DNA of 52,336 nt from Nemertoderma westbladi. Its lineage: Eukaryota; Xenacoelomorpha; Nemertodermatida; Nemertodermatidae. Position 1 is the stretch's first letter; the number at the start of each line of letters is the position of its first letter. A model generated the notes under the pieces. The model did not search any database. It saw nothing but the letters and a program-made list of their open reading frames with translations, and was not told the DNA's origin. Of the stretch, positions 32,632 through 43,200 are shown piece after piece. Location of the stretch: positions 1 through 52,336 of the forward strand of contig JAUCBJ010006065.1 in assembly GCA_032718475.1 (NCBI GenBank), in the 5' to 3' direction. Position numbers and translations under genes: made by a program.

Positions 32632-33130
32632 GTGATTTTGGGTGAACGAGTGAGTGGTTTCATATTATTATAACTTTTGTTGGGCACAGCTTTGCATAGT
32701 CGGCAATGACGTCCAGGTGGGATCGAACTGGTGACCTCAGGGTTGAAAGTCTGACTCTCTAACCATTCCAGATAGGGAGGGGGGGGGGGGGGGGTGAGGG
32801 GGGGGGGGCTGGACACAATAAAAATTCATCCCAATCCAGGGGAAATTGGATGCAAATAACAGCTGATTACTGTAACGTAACTTGTTCTATTGTGTTTAGT
32901 TTATTGTTTTGGTTAAAATAACGTGCCACTGTAACCTGCTCCTTTCCCTAAATTGAGAATTTAACATGGAGGCGGGATATTAATTCGCCAAGGCGGGTTT
33001 TGCGTCCAGTTTCCCCCCTGTCTCAACCATTCAGCTAGCGGCTCAGGTAAAAGGTAGAAAGATAGACCTGGAAATACTACCAGACCTTGTATGACCACAA
33101 TTTACCTCCTCATGGCCTCCCATCTGTCAA
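32632..33130 (-). mobile_element. tRNA-like repeat, minus orientation, split by a MITE
   Basis: In reverse, the copy reads the upstream segment (ATTTCCAGGTCTATC, TTTTACCTGAGCCGCTAGCTG) at 33130-33033, then is interrupted by the MITE at 32769-33024, and resumes with the anticodon-loop region, AGTTCGATCCCACCTGGACG, the GCTGTGCCCAACAAAAGTTATAA end and the tail GAAACCACTCACTCGTTCACCC at 32768-32632. It is the inverted partner of the copy at 37885-38055. Confidence 0.85.
32769..33024. mobile_element. hAT-like MITE with G-rich ends, nested insertion (256 bp)
   Basis: The insertion interrupts a tRNA-like repeat and is flanked by AACCATTC at 32761-32768 and 33025-33032, an 8-bp target duplication confirmed by the uninterrupted copy at 3970-4336. 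The left end CAGATAGGGAGGGG and the reverse complement of the right end GAGACAGGGGGGAA are imperfect inverted repeats; the left G run has expanded to over 20. The interior contains GTTTATTGTTTTGGTTAAAA, GCCACTGTAACCTGCTCC and GGCGGGATATTAATTCGCC. No coding capacity. Confidence 0.9.
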
Positions 33131-33290
33131 TACCATCGTTAGTCAGGTGGCTTAGGGAAAAAATCACGACAAAGGTGCGGAAAGCACCATTTTTTCACTA
33201 TATATGTAAAATTGTACGTAGAATCCATTTCTGAGGGTATCCAAAGCTGTAGTTGAGAGGATGACATTGATATCGATGGGTTGAGTGAAC
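33055..33290. repeat. Left arm of a ~5 kb-spaced inverted repeat
   Basis: This segment is the reverse complement of 37454-37610 joined to 37889-37975, with a few per cent differences. Matching pieces include CATTTTTTCACTATATATGT, GAATCCATTT and GATGACATTGATATCGATGG. It extends at least 160 bases beyond the tRNA-like repeat, so the inverted pair is more than two independent SINE insertions. Confidence 0.85.
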
Positions 33291-34300
33291 TTAAAATTGA
33301 AATGTTTTCTTACAGTAAACAATTTTTGGTAATAACGTACAACAATGACTTAGGAATTAAAATTTTTTTATATTTAACTCGTAGATGACATTGCCGAACT
33401 GTAAAAAGTATTTGAAGTACGACATTAAAACACTTCCATTCACATTTCATATCACATAATCTTGATATTATTTCTTAAAACTTGTAGCATTACGTTGTTC
33501 CATCTATCATTGATTAATTTCGTTAACAAACATTTTATAAATAATGAAGACTTCCCTGTTTAATATTATAAAATACATTTGATGTAAAGAACATCATCAA
33601 CGAAATTAGAGACTTTTATCATGAACGTGGAAAATTTTAAGTAAAAAGTCAATCTTTCACATAGTAACAATGTTCTAGAACTGTTATAGCTAACTGTAAA
33701 TACGTTACATGTATTATTTCTCAAATAACAACACCATGCACTTGAATGTTGTTGTCTTATTTCAATAGTTATTACTGTGCCAAGAGGTTTTATGTTCCAG
33801 AATAAACATTTGACCTTCTGATAGCAAGATGGTAGCTAGTCATTTTGTGATATTGGTACTAGAAGTATAGTATGTATAACCAGTACTAATACAGTATGTA
33901 ATGTATACAGCATATTTGTGTCTATTTATTGGGTTTTATGGCATTTTATTATGTTCTAGAACATTGGTGAATGTTCTAGAACCTTAGTATAAATTTTTTC
34001 AAATAATATATAATCATATATATCAATATAATCAATATATACATCAATATAATTTTCAAATAATAAATTTTTAAAAAAAGTTTCAAATATTACAATGACA
34101 TATTGCGCACATCAAGTTACCATGGCAGATGTTACTGCACGCGTACTTCTTTCAAGCCCATTTATCAATTATTGTTAAATCGAAAACATTTTATTCTCTC
34201 CCATTAATTATAATTATGGGAGAAGCCTAGCAAGAAGCCTAGCCTGTTCGTTGGATCGCTGTTCGTTCGTTGTTTTAGACTGCAATGCAGGAATACGAAA
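33291..34300. other. Non-coding AT-rich stretch
   Basis: No gene is seen. ATGTTCTAGAAC motifs recur near 33950-33985, as in the elements at 16.5, 41.7 and 48.9 kb. Confidence 0.5.
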
Positions 34301-34519
34301 TCCTCAAATACATTCGTACCTGGGAAGCTTGTCCCGATTTACACAAGTTGGCTTATGCCGCGGTATAACCATAATAAAGCATTTATGGGAGTGTCTTCCA
34401 GCCCTTTTCTTTCGCAATGGATAGACTCCGTATGTGATTCCCGATAATTCATTACTAACCCTCGTGGCCGATATAATCGACACCAGGTATGTTCGTCGAT
34501 TGACCAAGACAAACATTCA

Positions 34520-35126
34520 TCATATAACATCGTTGGTTACTTATACGAGGCGTTACGTGGGGTCACCCCACATATTGCGAAAATATGTGAACAAGAACAT
34601 AATGAATTGACCACTCACGCTTTCAGAATAACGTCACACCTGACACCGAGCAGATAACAGAAAGAGTGGTAAAACACGGGAAATTCCTCATCCACGAAGT
34701 TTTGATTCCGGCATCCACGCAGACCCAACATGGACCTGCTGCCATGGCCATCACCTGGAAAGCATTACGCACAACGATCGCCAAACTACGCTCTACCGAT
34801 ACATCTTCGGGTGAAAGAATACACAGTTAAAACGGATTGCCAAACATGCGATGGTTGAGGAATCTGCACATACGCGATTGCGACGAGATACGGTCCCGAC
34901 TAAAGAATTAGAGGCCAACCCTCCACGAGTCTCAACCCGGAACTTCCACCAGTGGATGGACTGTCTTTTCTTCCGCAACTTCCGATACCTTGGATCTCCA
35001 CCATTTGGGCCATTTACAGACCCCCGAAGAGCCGAAGAGCGAAAAACACCCGGTCGACGAAACTCAAAATTCGAACCCAAGGCCAAGGGTCCAAAGAAGA
35101 AACACAAGACAAAACGTGATAACTGA
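34520..35126 (+). pseudogene. Possible degraded coding segment, unidentified
   Basis: Three open stretches on the plus strand follow one another in different frames: YNIVGYLYEALRGVTPHIAK at 34524-34625, then ITERVVKHGKFLIHEVLIPA to about 34830, then an ATG-started 91-codon frame (34851-35126) ending in a very basic tail, KGPKKKHKTKRDN. Composition is less AT-rich than the surroundings. The pattern suggests one former reading frame broken by two frameshifts, perhaps part of a mobile element or a retrocopy; the minus-strand ORFs here would be shadows. I do not recognise the protein. Confidence 0.35.
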
Positions 35127-35129
35127 TAA

Positions 35130-36530
35130 ATCTTTCACGTGCATTATTATACTGTAGTAAATCATAGTTGATCTGATATCAAACTTGTGTATAATAGATT
35201 TGATATAGTTATATATTGTTTGATACGAAATATTTAAGAAAAAAACTTCATAAATGAAAGGTTAAAATTATTGAAGGGGGGGGGGGGGGGGGGGGGTTAG
35301 TTAATGATGCTAATAGGCTAATTGTTAGTGAACGTATGTACTGTAGACTGTCCCCCAACCTGGTACAATGCAAGGCCTTGAATTAGCGACCTATTCACAG
35401 TCTCTCCAAATATAGACCCATATTACGACTACGGATCCCTGCAAAGTGTAGTGTTTGGACTCCTTATGTGGCGGATAATGAACTGTCCAGACAATAAAGC
35501 GCTAAACAGAAGCTTAGGCAATTTTGCAATCGCAAGCATATGACGAATGTATTGTAAATAATAGTTATGATCAAGAGAGCTGGAGAAATAATAAACTAAT
35601 CAAACCAACATTCCATTTCTTTGATATGTTATGCGGATTGAAGCTCTCATTCTAATATTTGTTAGATCTCACCGTGAATGAAATCTTCTACTCTATGTGT
35701 AGAATGTCTACAGACCTTAGTTTAGTAGGCCTACATTTATTTTTCGCCTTGGATCATTACAATTATTACAATTACAGTAGGTGGGTCAGTGTTCATATTC
35801 GGGACATGAAGTCCCTACCGCACACAACACTCTCAGCAATTCCAGACAGAATGACAGAAAGAGTTTCAAACTTTTAATTTAAACATCTATTTATATTTAT
35901 TTAATTCACCAAAAAGGTATTTAAATTATGTACAATAAAATATTCAGGATATTATTAAAACAGGAGTTAGCACTTTAATAATTTAATACTTAAAAATAAA
36001 ACTAATAGTAAATAAAATATGTTTGTTTTCCATTCAACCCCGAGCCCAATGGCTGAGGGATTTTTTATTCTTGGGATAATCAAGTGGGTATATTGTTTCC
36101 AAGCCGCCACATAGATCGCAAATACCACCTTCATTCGGCGAATGATAAAGGAGTTCTTACAGTACAATATTTATAATGGAACCCATGGATGGCAAATCGA
36201 GTGTAATACATGTAAACCCTTTAACTATTTACAATTATTATAGCTGAGCTGTAAAATGGACAGAGACATACTGTATATAAAAAATGTACGTATTCTTTTC
36301 TATCATGGTCAACTCCCGTATATGGGGTTATGGTTACCTATACCGGTACATTCCAAGTAGATTAACTAAAACTAATTTAATAAGCTATAAGGCCTCTCTC
36401 TGGTGTGAACAACAGAAATATATTTGATGATATGTTGAGTAATGTATCCGAAACATCATCAAGTTCATCATATCTGCGAAACAAACCTTTCTAAAACGTT
36501 TCAACAGAACTATGTAGTATAATAAGCTTA
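35130..36530. other. Non-coding stretch with a poly-G tract
   Basis: A run of about 20 G lies at 35276-35296. No ORF with recognisable content; AT-rich throughout. Confidence 0.5.
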
Positions 36531-36535
36531 TAATT

Positions 36536-37369
36536 ACGGTGGCTGAAAGCGGCCAAACAATATTAATTAAGCGTTTTTTTTTTAATTTCAACCCGGGTTG
36601 AAAATAATTTCAACCCGGGTTGAAAATAATATCAACCCGGGTTGAAAATAATATCAACCCGGGTTGAAAATAATATCAACCCGGGTTGAAAATAATATCA
36701 ACCCGGGTTGAAAATAATATCAACCCGGGTTGAAAATAATATCAACCCGGGTTGAAAATAATATCAACCCGGGTTGAAAATAATATCAACCCGGGTTGAA
36801 AATAATATCAACCCGGGTTGAAAATAATATCAACCCGGGTTGAAAATAATATCAACCCAGGTTGAAAATAATATCAACCCGGGTTGAAAATAATATCAAC
36901 CCGGGTTGAAAATACTTGCATATGACCAATGACAATTCGTTCTATGAACTCTTTGTTGATGAGGTGTGGCGGGAAATATAAATGTAAATATATATGTATC
37001 GCTATTCTTCTGTTTACTCCAGTTGTTTGCAGTAGGCCTAAAGTCGGACATTGCATTGCTGCATTGGCTGAGTGATACCTACATATATATATTATATTTA
37101 TATTTCCCGCCACACCTCATCAACAAAAGAGTTCATAGAACGAATTGTCATTGGTCACATGCAAGTATTTTCAACCCGGGTTGATATTATTTTCAACCCG
37201 GGTTGATATTATTTTCAACCCGGGTTGATATTATTTTCAACCCGGGTTGATATTATTTTCAACCCGGGTTGATATTATTTTCAACCCGGGTTGATATTAT
37301 TTTCAACCCGGGTTGAAATTAAAAAAAAAACGCTTAATTAATATTGTTTGGCCGCTTTCAGCCACCGTA
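36536..37369. mobile_element. Foldback element with satellite-filled arms
   Basis: The outer ends ACGGTGGCTGAAAGCGGCCA and TGGCCGCTTTCAGCCACCGT are perfect inverted repeats that continue through AACAATATTAATTAAGCG and an A/T run. Inside each arm lies a tandem array of a 22-bp unit, TCAACCCGGGTTGAAAATAATA, itself holding the 16-base palindrome TTCAACCCGGGTTGAA: about 15 units on the left (36587-36914) and about 7 in inverted order on the right (37166-37316). Inward of the arrays a further inverted segment (36915-36993 with 37089-37167) closes the hairpin on a loop of about 95 bases. This is the architecture of foldback transposons. No ORF or certain target duplication is seen. Confidence 0.9.
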
Positions 37370-37453
37370 TATAATAATACGCAGTGTCATGTATGTTTTC
37401 TGCGAACAAACACAAATATTATAATAGTTAATTTACATTTTCTCACTCTTTCA

Positions 37454-38060
37454 ATCCATCGATATCAATGTCATCCACTCAACTACAGCTTTGGATACCC
37501 TTCTAAATGGATTCTACGTAAAATTTTACATATATAGTGAAAAAATGGTGCTTTCCTCACCTTTTTGTCGTGATATGGATATTTTTTAACCCTAAGCCAC
37601 CTGACTACATATGCTGCCACTGTGCTCAATCCCCCTACTGCTGTACTTGACCTTCTTTAACCACTCGCTACAATGAAAGGTAGTATATTAACCATGAAAC
37701 ATCACGGCCACAATGATTAATTATACACTCTAGCTACTAATTTAGTCATGACAGTTACACCCATAGAGAAATGCGATCCGTATATTCTTTTATACCGTTT
37801 CATGGTTAATATACAATACCCTTTCATTGCAACTAGTGGTTAAAGAAGGCCACGTACAGTAGGGTTGATCACAGGGCAGCATATTGTTGTATTGACAGAT
37901 GGGAGGCCGCAAGGAGGTAAATTGCGGACATACAATGTATGAGGTAGTATTTCCAGGTCTACCTTTTACCTGAGCCACTAGGTGAATTGTTAAGAGCTTC
38001 AGACTTCCAACCCAGAGGTCACCAGTTCAATCCCACCTGGACGTCATTGCCGACTTAGTG
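37454..38060. repeat. Right arm of the ~5 kb-spaced inverted repeat, with tRNA-like end
   Basis: 37454-37610 is the inverted partner of 33140-33290, and 37889-37975 that of 33055-33130. A foldback element (37613-37890) interrupts it. 37960-38055 is the tRNA-like part: TAGGTGAATTGTTAAGAGC, CTTCCAA, AGTTCAATCCC, ACCTGGACGTCATTGCCGACTT, after which the match ends abruptly. Confidence 0.85.
37613..37890. mobile_element. Foldback MITE nested in the right arm (~278 bp)
   Basis: Arms of about 95 bases: GCTGCCACTGTGCTCAATCC...CTTTAACCACTCG...TATTAACCATGAAAC at 37613-37703 pairs with GTTTCATGGTTAATATA...GTGGTTAAAGAAGG...GATCACAGGGCAGC at 37797-37881. The uninterrupted partner arm at 33120-33150 lacks it, which defines the insertion. 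A short TAT/ATAT at both edges may be the target duplication. Confidence 0.82.
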
Positions 38061-38740
38061 TTGGATAGAAAATAATTAAAAAAAGTTAATAAGCCTGAAG
38101 AGTGAGATTATACAAACGAACTTATTAAATTAAGAAAACGGAATTAACAGATTAGTGTAATTACTTGTTCATTGTTAATTAATCACAGTAATAAAGCAAT
38201 GTAGTATTAATTGTTTCTTTCAATATAATATTGTTATGAAACTAGTAGCCGTGGTCGCCGAACGACGTGCCAACCCCAGTCGCTCAGCTGTCTCATTTAC
38301 GTGCCAACCGCAGTCAATCAGCTGACTTATTCACGTGCCAACCGAATAGGGTAACGCATGAATTAAGAACAACAGACTTCAGGTATGGTTATGGTTAATA
38401 TTAGTTAATAAATTAAGCAAGCCAGTTAATTTGATGTTAATACCCAGTTAATATGAGTTAACTTACGTCCCCGTCTGTGTGGACTCAAAGACCTTGATCG
38501 TAAGGGCCGATGGCCGTGCTAGGAACAAAAATTAACACCATAGCATCCCACATATTTTTAGTAGAAAAAGCTAAGTAGTTTAAATATTATTATCCTGAAC
38601 TTACTTCGATTCATAAGCAATGTTATTGACACTCACAGTTAATTGCCGCTTCACAAGAAGAATGTGTACAAAGTTTATCTATCACGCAACAGCTTATAAC
38701 TTATTAACAACTATGGGTAATTAATAAAATAGTTCGCCCA
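38061..38740. other. Non-coding stretch
   Basis: Contains three imperfect repeats of ACGTGCCAACC(G/C)...CAGT(C)...CAGCTG at 38265-38345. No gene is seen. Confidence 0.5.
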
Positions 38741-38748
38741 GTATTCCC

Positions 38749-38982
38749 TCAGGCCACATGGATTACGTGCTTTGATAAAGGATCACAGTCGCCACATTTG
38801 AAAGCTGCTAATTTCCTGTTTAATTGCGGTCCATTGGTGTCATTACACGCTCGGATTACAAACTTTAGAATTTGCGATCTACGATAGCTATAAATAATTC
38901 GCTGCTTAAATTCATTCCATAAGATTTGCAGGAAATGTGAGGCTCTTTTGGGATTATTAATCAAAGAATGCCTTATCAACAA
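38749..38982 (-). CDS. Possible exon; faint similarity to the ATP23 metalloprotease N-terminal part
   Basis: A 77-codon minus-strand frame with a segment ILKFVIRACNDTNGPQLNRK followed by a CxxCD motif (KCGDCD). From memory ATP23 proteins, which process a mitochondrial ATP-synthase subunit in the inner membrane space, have a similarly placed helix, a short loop and a CxxCD motif before the HEXXH site. The HEXXH region is not found nearby and the spacing is two residues too long, so the link is weak. A GTAATC after SKH could be a donor. It might also be unrelated or chance. Confidence 0.22.
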   Translation of the reverse strand: MLIRHSLINNPKRASHFLQILWNEFKQRIIYSYRRSQILKFVIRACNDTNGPQLNRKLAAFKCGDCDPLSKHVIHVA

Positions 38983-39428
38983 AATGTGCGATCTTCCACA
39001 GTAAACCCTCCCGTCCCCTCCTGTTTATTTCTCATTTACCTTTTCTCCCCTTTCCTGTGAAGGATGAAAGCCTAGGTGGAGCTAGTTATCTATAGTACTG
39101 CGACAAAATATAGCAGCCCTTTATCTGGGGTTCATTGTTCCTGGAAGCTCCCAATTGGAGCTCCAGAACGATTCACCCATGTGAATGCTCAGTTAACAAA
39201 TTGTATGTAAGTACTTGTTACTGTGATGTTATATATACTTGAATGTGCTGTAGTACAGATAGCTCACAGACCCCTTACATGTATCACTGTACCTCATTGT
39301 ATAAATCAGATTTGGTGATAGGGTGTAATAGTGCAATTTGAAGTATACTATATAATATACACCATCTCCACTAAATGGTAAAAAAAACAGATAGCTCAGT
39401 ACGGTTCCTCTATTTACTCACCGATATA

Positions 39429-39607
39429 CTAATCGATACTACTGTAGTAGAAACCTCCCTTGAGTAACTATATACTAACCCATTCAGTGATCTCCCTTGC
39501 CTAACTATATACTAACCGACCCGTGACCTCCCTTGCCTAACTACATACTAACCGATCCAGAGACCTCCCTTGCCTAACTATATAAATAAACTAACCGATC
39601 CGTGACC
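39429..39607. repeat. ~36-46-bp tandem repeat containing a splice-donor segment
   Basis: Units starting at about 39429, 39475, 39512, 39548 and 39591 share CTAACCGA(T/C)CC(G/A)..GACC followed by TCCCTTGCCTAACTATATA. The rightmost unit overlaps the end of the Mieap exon at 39596-39719, so the exon's last dozen coding bases plus its candidate GTTAGT donor have been copied several times downstream. Confidence 0.75.
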
Positions 39608-39719
39608 AGTAACAGCCTCTCCTTTAATGAGGACTTTGTGATGCTGATCCACCAACGGTGGCCACACGTAGTGATCAACCAGAGCGCAGTCGTAATCTGA
39701 GTCGTATGTTCGTCTATAT
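39596..39719 (-). CDS. SPATA18: Mieap (SPATA18) exon, C-terminal end
   Basis: The acceptor TTTTCTGTTAG precedes this exon. The preceding exon ends in AA and this one starts with A, restoring a Lys codon, then YRRTYDSDYDCALVDHYVWP and PLVDQHHKVLIKGEAVTGHG. The motifs YRR.YDSD, VDHYVWP and KGEAVT are the hallmark end of the Mieap domain as I recall it from vertebrate proteins. At 39596 a candidate donor GTTAGT follows the serine codon TCG. If it is not used, the frame runs on for five residues to a stop at 39578-39580. Confidence 0.85.
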
Positions 39720-39729
39720 CTAACAGAAA

Positions 39730-41340
39730 ATTTATAAAATAATATATAATAATAAAGATACACCCCCAGGCGGGGTAAATTTGAAATGCAACCAGTAAAA
39801 AACAAAAAAAAAGTATATAAATAAAACAATCGTAAGTAAGAAATTATTAATATTACAAAGTAAGGAGCGCGAAATATTAGGTGGTGGATAACGTGGAGAG
39901 GGGTGGACAAGAAGTGGAAATCAATGCGTGATACCGGCCGGTGCACGATATGGAGCAGTACAGGTAGACGCAGGTCTGCTTGAGAGAGAGGGTGAAATGG
40001 CTGGCGGTTCGAGCACATGAGATGAGGTGGTGGTAACCGTGACGCGGGTCACCACATGGCGGTTTGGTTGACCCTGCCGTTTGAAGTTTTTTTTTCCCGG
40101 TCGGCGCGAAATGCATTATATGTGTTGGCGATTTCAACAGGGATGACTCCCGGGAATTTCGCGTTGAAACCGTTTACGTGGTGTAGGGCCATCGTGGACG
40201 AGGGGGGCGTGTGGTTACCAAGCATCCGCTTCACATGGGTTGCTTTCACTTTGTCGATATCCTTTATTGGTTACAGTTAGAAACTTCGCAATTTCAACCA
40301 TAGAGTACATGATTATTGGGGCGATTTTCCCATTATTGACGATTCTTAGGCCGGTTTCAATAGATGCAGTTTTAAATTGTTTAAGCATCCAGTTTCACTG
40401 TACGCCTTTATGGCTAGAGAAACTGAGAGATTATTAAAATGATATATACTGTATAAAGTAATTAATAATAATAATTAAATAATTAATTAAATATTAATTA
40501 TTATTAATATAAGTTGTTGTTATTTCTTTCGCATATTACCATGGGCTTTAAAGATAGTGGGACACAATAAAATTAATTCCACTGCAGTGGTACGTCGACC
40601 CAAATAATATCTGATTACTCTACAATATAACCGTTCTATTGACTTCAGTTTATTGTTTTGGTTAGAATATCCTTCCCCGGTTCCTTAATTGAAAATTAAC
40701 TAAAATAGTTAACTCGACGAGACGAGATAGTAATACACTGAGATTTGATAAGCGCCTATCCCCCTAGATGTAGTAATAATATGCCTAATATTGTATACCA
40801 GACAAAACGATGATAAAAATTATCAAAATAATATTGTCTGATTTCCGTTTCACTGGAAACTAAATGTGTTTGTGAAATGTTGGCTCGTTTCAGTTAAACG
40901 ATAGACATCGACCTGAAGTTTGTCGGCACAAAATTTCGGAAAATCCCATCCAATAGTTAACTTTTTCTAATCAGAACCAATGCTGCTACGGATAAAAGAC
41001 ACCGCACAGATTCATGTGGAGTTGAGAAATGTTGTTCCTCAGAGGTTCTTATAAAATATTCTTGAAAATGCAACTACGATCTAATTTTTAGTTCTCGTTC
41101 TCGTTACTGCAAATTGTTGTTCCACTGCTCATCGATCCTCTATACGAACCACTTGGATATTTTGTGTTCTTCAATCAGTGTATGTTACTATTGGGAAAAA
41201 TATAGTTTTCATGGCGTCCTACTTATAAATAAAAGTCTATACAATTCAAGTCAATTATGATAACTCTAAGGCCATAGCCTATCCGATTGGGGTTAAATGG
41301 AATTTCCAGTTACCATGGTAACTAGGCTAAACAGTTGTCG
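39730..41340. other. Intronic stretch with coding-like remnants and a diverged MITE
   Basis: Inside the 8.2 kb Mieap intron. 40030-40440 on the minus strand has open stretches in two frames (ending KKTSNGRVNQTAMW near 40056) and is less AT-rich than its surroundings; it may be an old retroelement remnant but no motif is recognised. About 40560-40700 is a diverged minus copy of the AACCAAAACAATAAAC-family MITE (GTTTATTGTTTTGGTTAGAA). Confidence 0.4.
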
Positions 41341-41347
41341 TTGTTCA

Positions 41348-42245
41348 GGTACATTGAACCCCCCAAACAACCCCCCCCCCCCCCCCCCCCCATAAAAAAA
41401 TAACTAAAAATATATTTTTTTTACAAATCTTATTGAGATTGCATGAAATTGTAAATAGAGTTAGTTTCACCTCCATTCTTACTGGGTTTATTTTGCTTTC
41501 ATTCTTTAGCTACAAGCGTTTAAAAATCTCCGCCGATATTGCACCAGTTAAACCGCAGTTATTCTTCAATCTTACAGTGATTTGTTGGTACTGATAGAAA
41601 GCTGACCGTACAAGGATTCCTAATATGTAACTCAATCTAAATTTCGTTCAAAGCTAGCTAAGATATGGGCGTTCAAATGTTGCATGGCTTTGAGTCTGCG
41701 TAAGGCTATTTTATTCTATTTAATAAATACACAATTTCTGGAACATTTTGTTTATCCCATACGTAGCTGGGCAACAATGCAATACCTCTTTAATCATACC
41801 ATGGCCTACTATATATAGTAGGCCATGATCATACTATTATGTAGCAATTCATACACATGAACAAAATGTTCTAGAATATGGTGTATTTAATAAATATAAT
41901 AAAATAACCTCGCGCAAATGCAAAGCCATGCAACTTTTGAACGCTCATATCTCAGCTATTTTACGACGAAAGTCAGATTGTGTTATTTGGTATCCTAGCA
42001 TGGCCAGCTTTCTAACAATACCAACAAATTACTATACGGTTGAATGAAGAATAACTGCGGTGAAACTGGTGCAATTTCATCGCCGGAGACACCTTTTTTA
42101 ACGCAAAAACGAACGCAAAAATTAAAATTCTGGCACACCCATTATCGAGGGGTGAGGTAAAACTATCTTTGATTCATATTTCATGCAATTCATGCATTTT
42201 TTTTTGGGGGGGGGGGTGTCCGTCCATGTACCTGGATAATGACAA
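41348..42245. mobile_element. ~0.9 kb palindromic element with poly-C/poly-G ends, copy 1
   Basis: TTCAGGTACATTG then a long C run at the left, and a G run then CATGTACCTGGAT at the right, form the ends. Arms of about 400 bases match throughout: TTAGCTACAAGCGTTT..., AGTGATTTGTTGGTACTGAT near 41577 pairs with ACCAACAAATTACTAT near 42020, and TTTATCCCATACGTAGCTGG lies close to the centre (about 41815, ACTATATATAGT). The whole element can fold into one hairpin. No transposase. It lies in the long Mieap intron. Confidence 0.88.
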
Positions 42246-42683
42246 TATAGGCTTATTCCAGGACATGGTGTATAATGATAATTTAAAGGTGTTATGAACA
42301 GTCACTGCAAACAGATGCATTTTGATAAAAAGTAGATAATTTTGGACATTCGGTATGTGTTATCTGAACCACAAGCTGGATCTTTTCTAAGTTTAAACAA
42401 ACAGTTCCAGATAACTCTAGTGTCCATGGCAATAGGAGTTGAATAAAGCCAATTAACACCAGAAACTCACCTCCTCCTTAAGGAGGAAAAAGCAGCCAGC
42501 AGCCGATCTAAACAACAAACTAAAATGAAGGCAAATAAATAAATCATAAACTAAGCTAAGCAACAAACTGAAACGCACTAAATTGTCACAGTTTGTTATT
42601 TTCCTTAGATTCGTGGTTGCATTTCCTTGTTGAAATGCCCTTCTAGTACTATTGGGAAAAACAGAGGAAATAGAACAATCTGG
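42245..42683. other. Intronic non-coding stretch
   Basis: No gene or repeat recognised. The minus-strand ORF at 42453-42764 overlaps the next MITE and shows no motif. Confidence 0.45.
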
Positions 42684-42964
42684 GCCCATGTGAAGTATAC
42701 CAGAATTTCTGCCGTTATATTTCACTTTGCAGTTACCCGCATGTGAAGAATACCAGGTTTTCACAGGTTACACAGGTTACAGAAGGGCTCAATCTAACCA
42801 AAACAATAAACGAATTAGTATATGTACAGGTTATATATAAGACAGAAATAAGCGCTATAAAACACTTTGATAAAGATAAATTTAAAAAATAAAAAATCTT
42901 CATATATAAAATTCCACTAAAAAGTCAACCGAAAAGTGAAATCCTGGTATTCTTCACATGGGCG
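42684..42964. mobile_element. MITE with CCCATGTGAAG ends, copy 2
   Basis: The left end GCCCATGTGAAGTATACCAG and the right end CTGGTATTCTTCACATGGGC are inverted repeats of about 25 bases. A second right-end sequence follows at 42979-43007, as if the end had been duplicated. ACAATCTGG before and ACAATCGG after are a possible target duplication. The inside is shared with 17388-17640 and includes CAGGTTACAGAAGGG and AACCAAAACAATAAAC. Confidence 0.8.
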
Positions 42965-43200
42965 ACAATCGGCCCAAAAGTGAAATCCTGGTATTCTACA
43001 CATGGGCGAAAATCTGCCTTCAATAATTATTATTACTGTTTAATGTTTAGTCTGGTCGTGGCCTGTTTTCAGTAGGCAATGATTATAAACAGTAGCCTAT
43101 TTATTAGCGTATTCTAGAATTACATACGATTTCGCTGCAACTACAAATTTTAACAAATAGCTAAATTATATTAGAGACAGTTGAAGTTAATTATGAACTG

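Noticed and set aside
36587-37316. CRISPR-like array (regularly spaced palindromic repeats)
   Set aside because: The units are contiguous 22-mers with no unique spacers, arranged as inverted arms in a eukaryotic element.
37980-38055. Functional tRNA genes at 4030-4265, 13680-13745, 32700-32770 and 37980-38055
   Set aside because: The anticodon stem and acceptor stem do not pair properly, and every copy lies inside a repeat with shared flanks.
39578-40018. 146-codon minus-strand ORF as one gene
   Set aside because: Only its last 41 or so codons are coding as the Mieap exon after a splice acceptor at 39720; the rest is intron read through.
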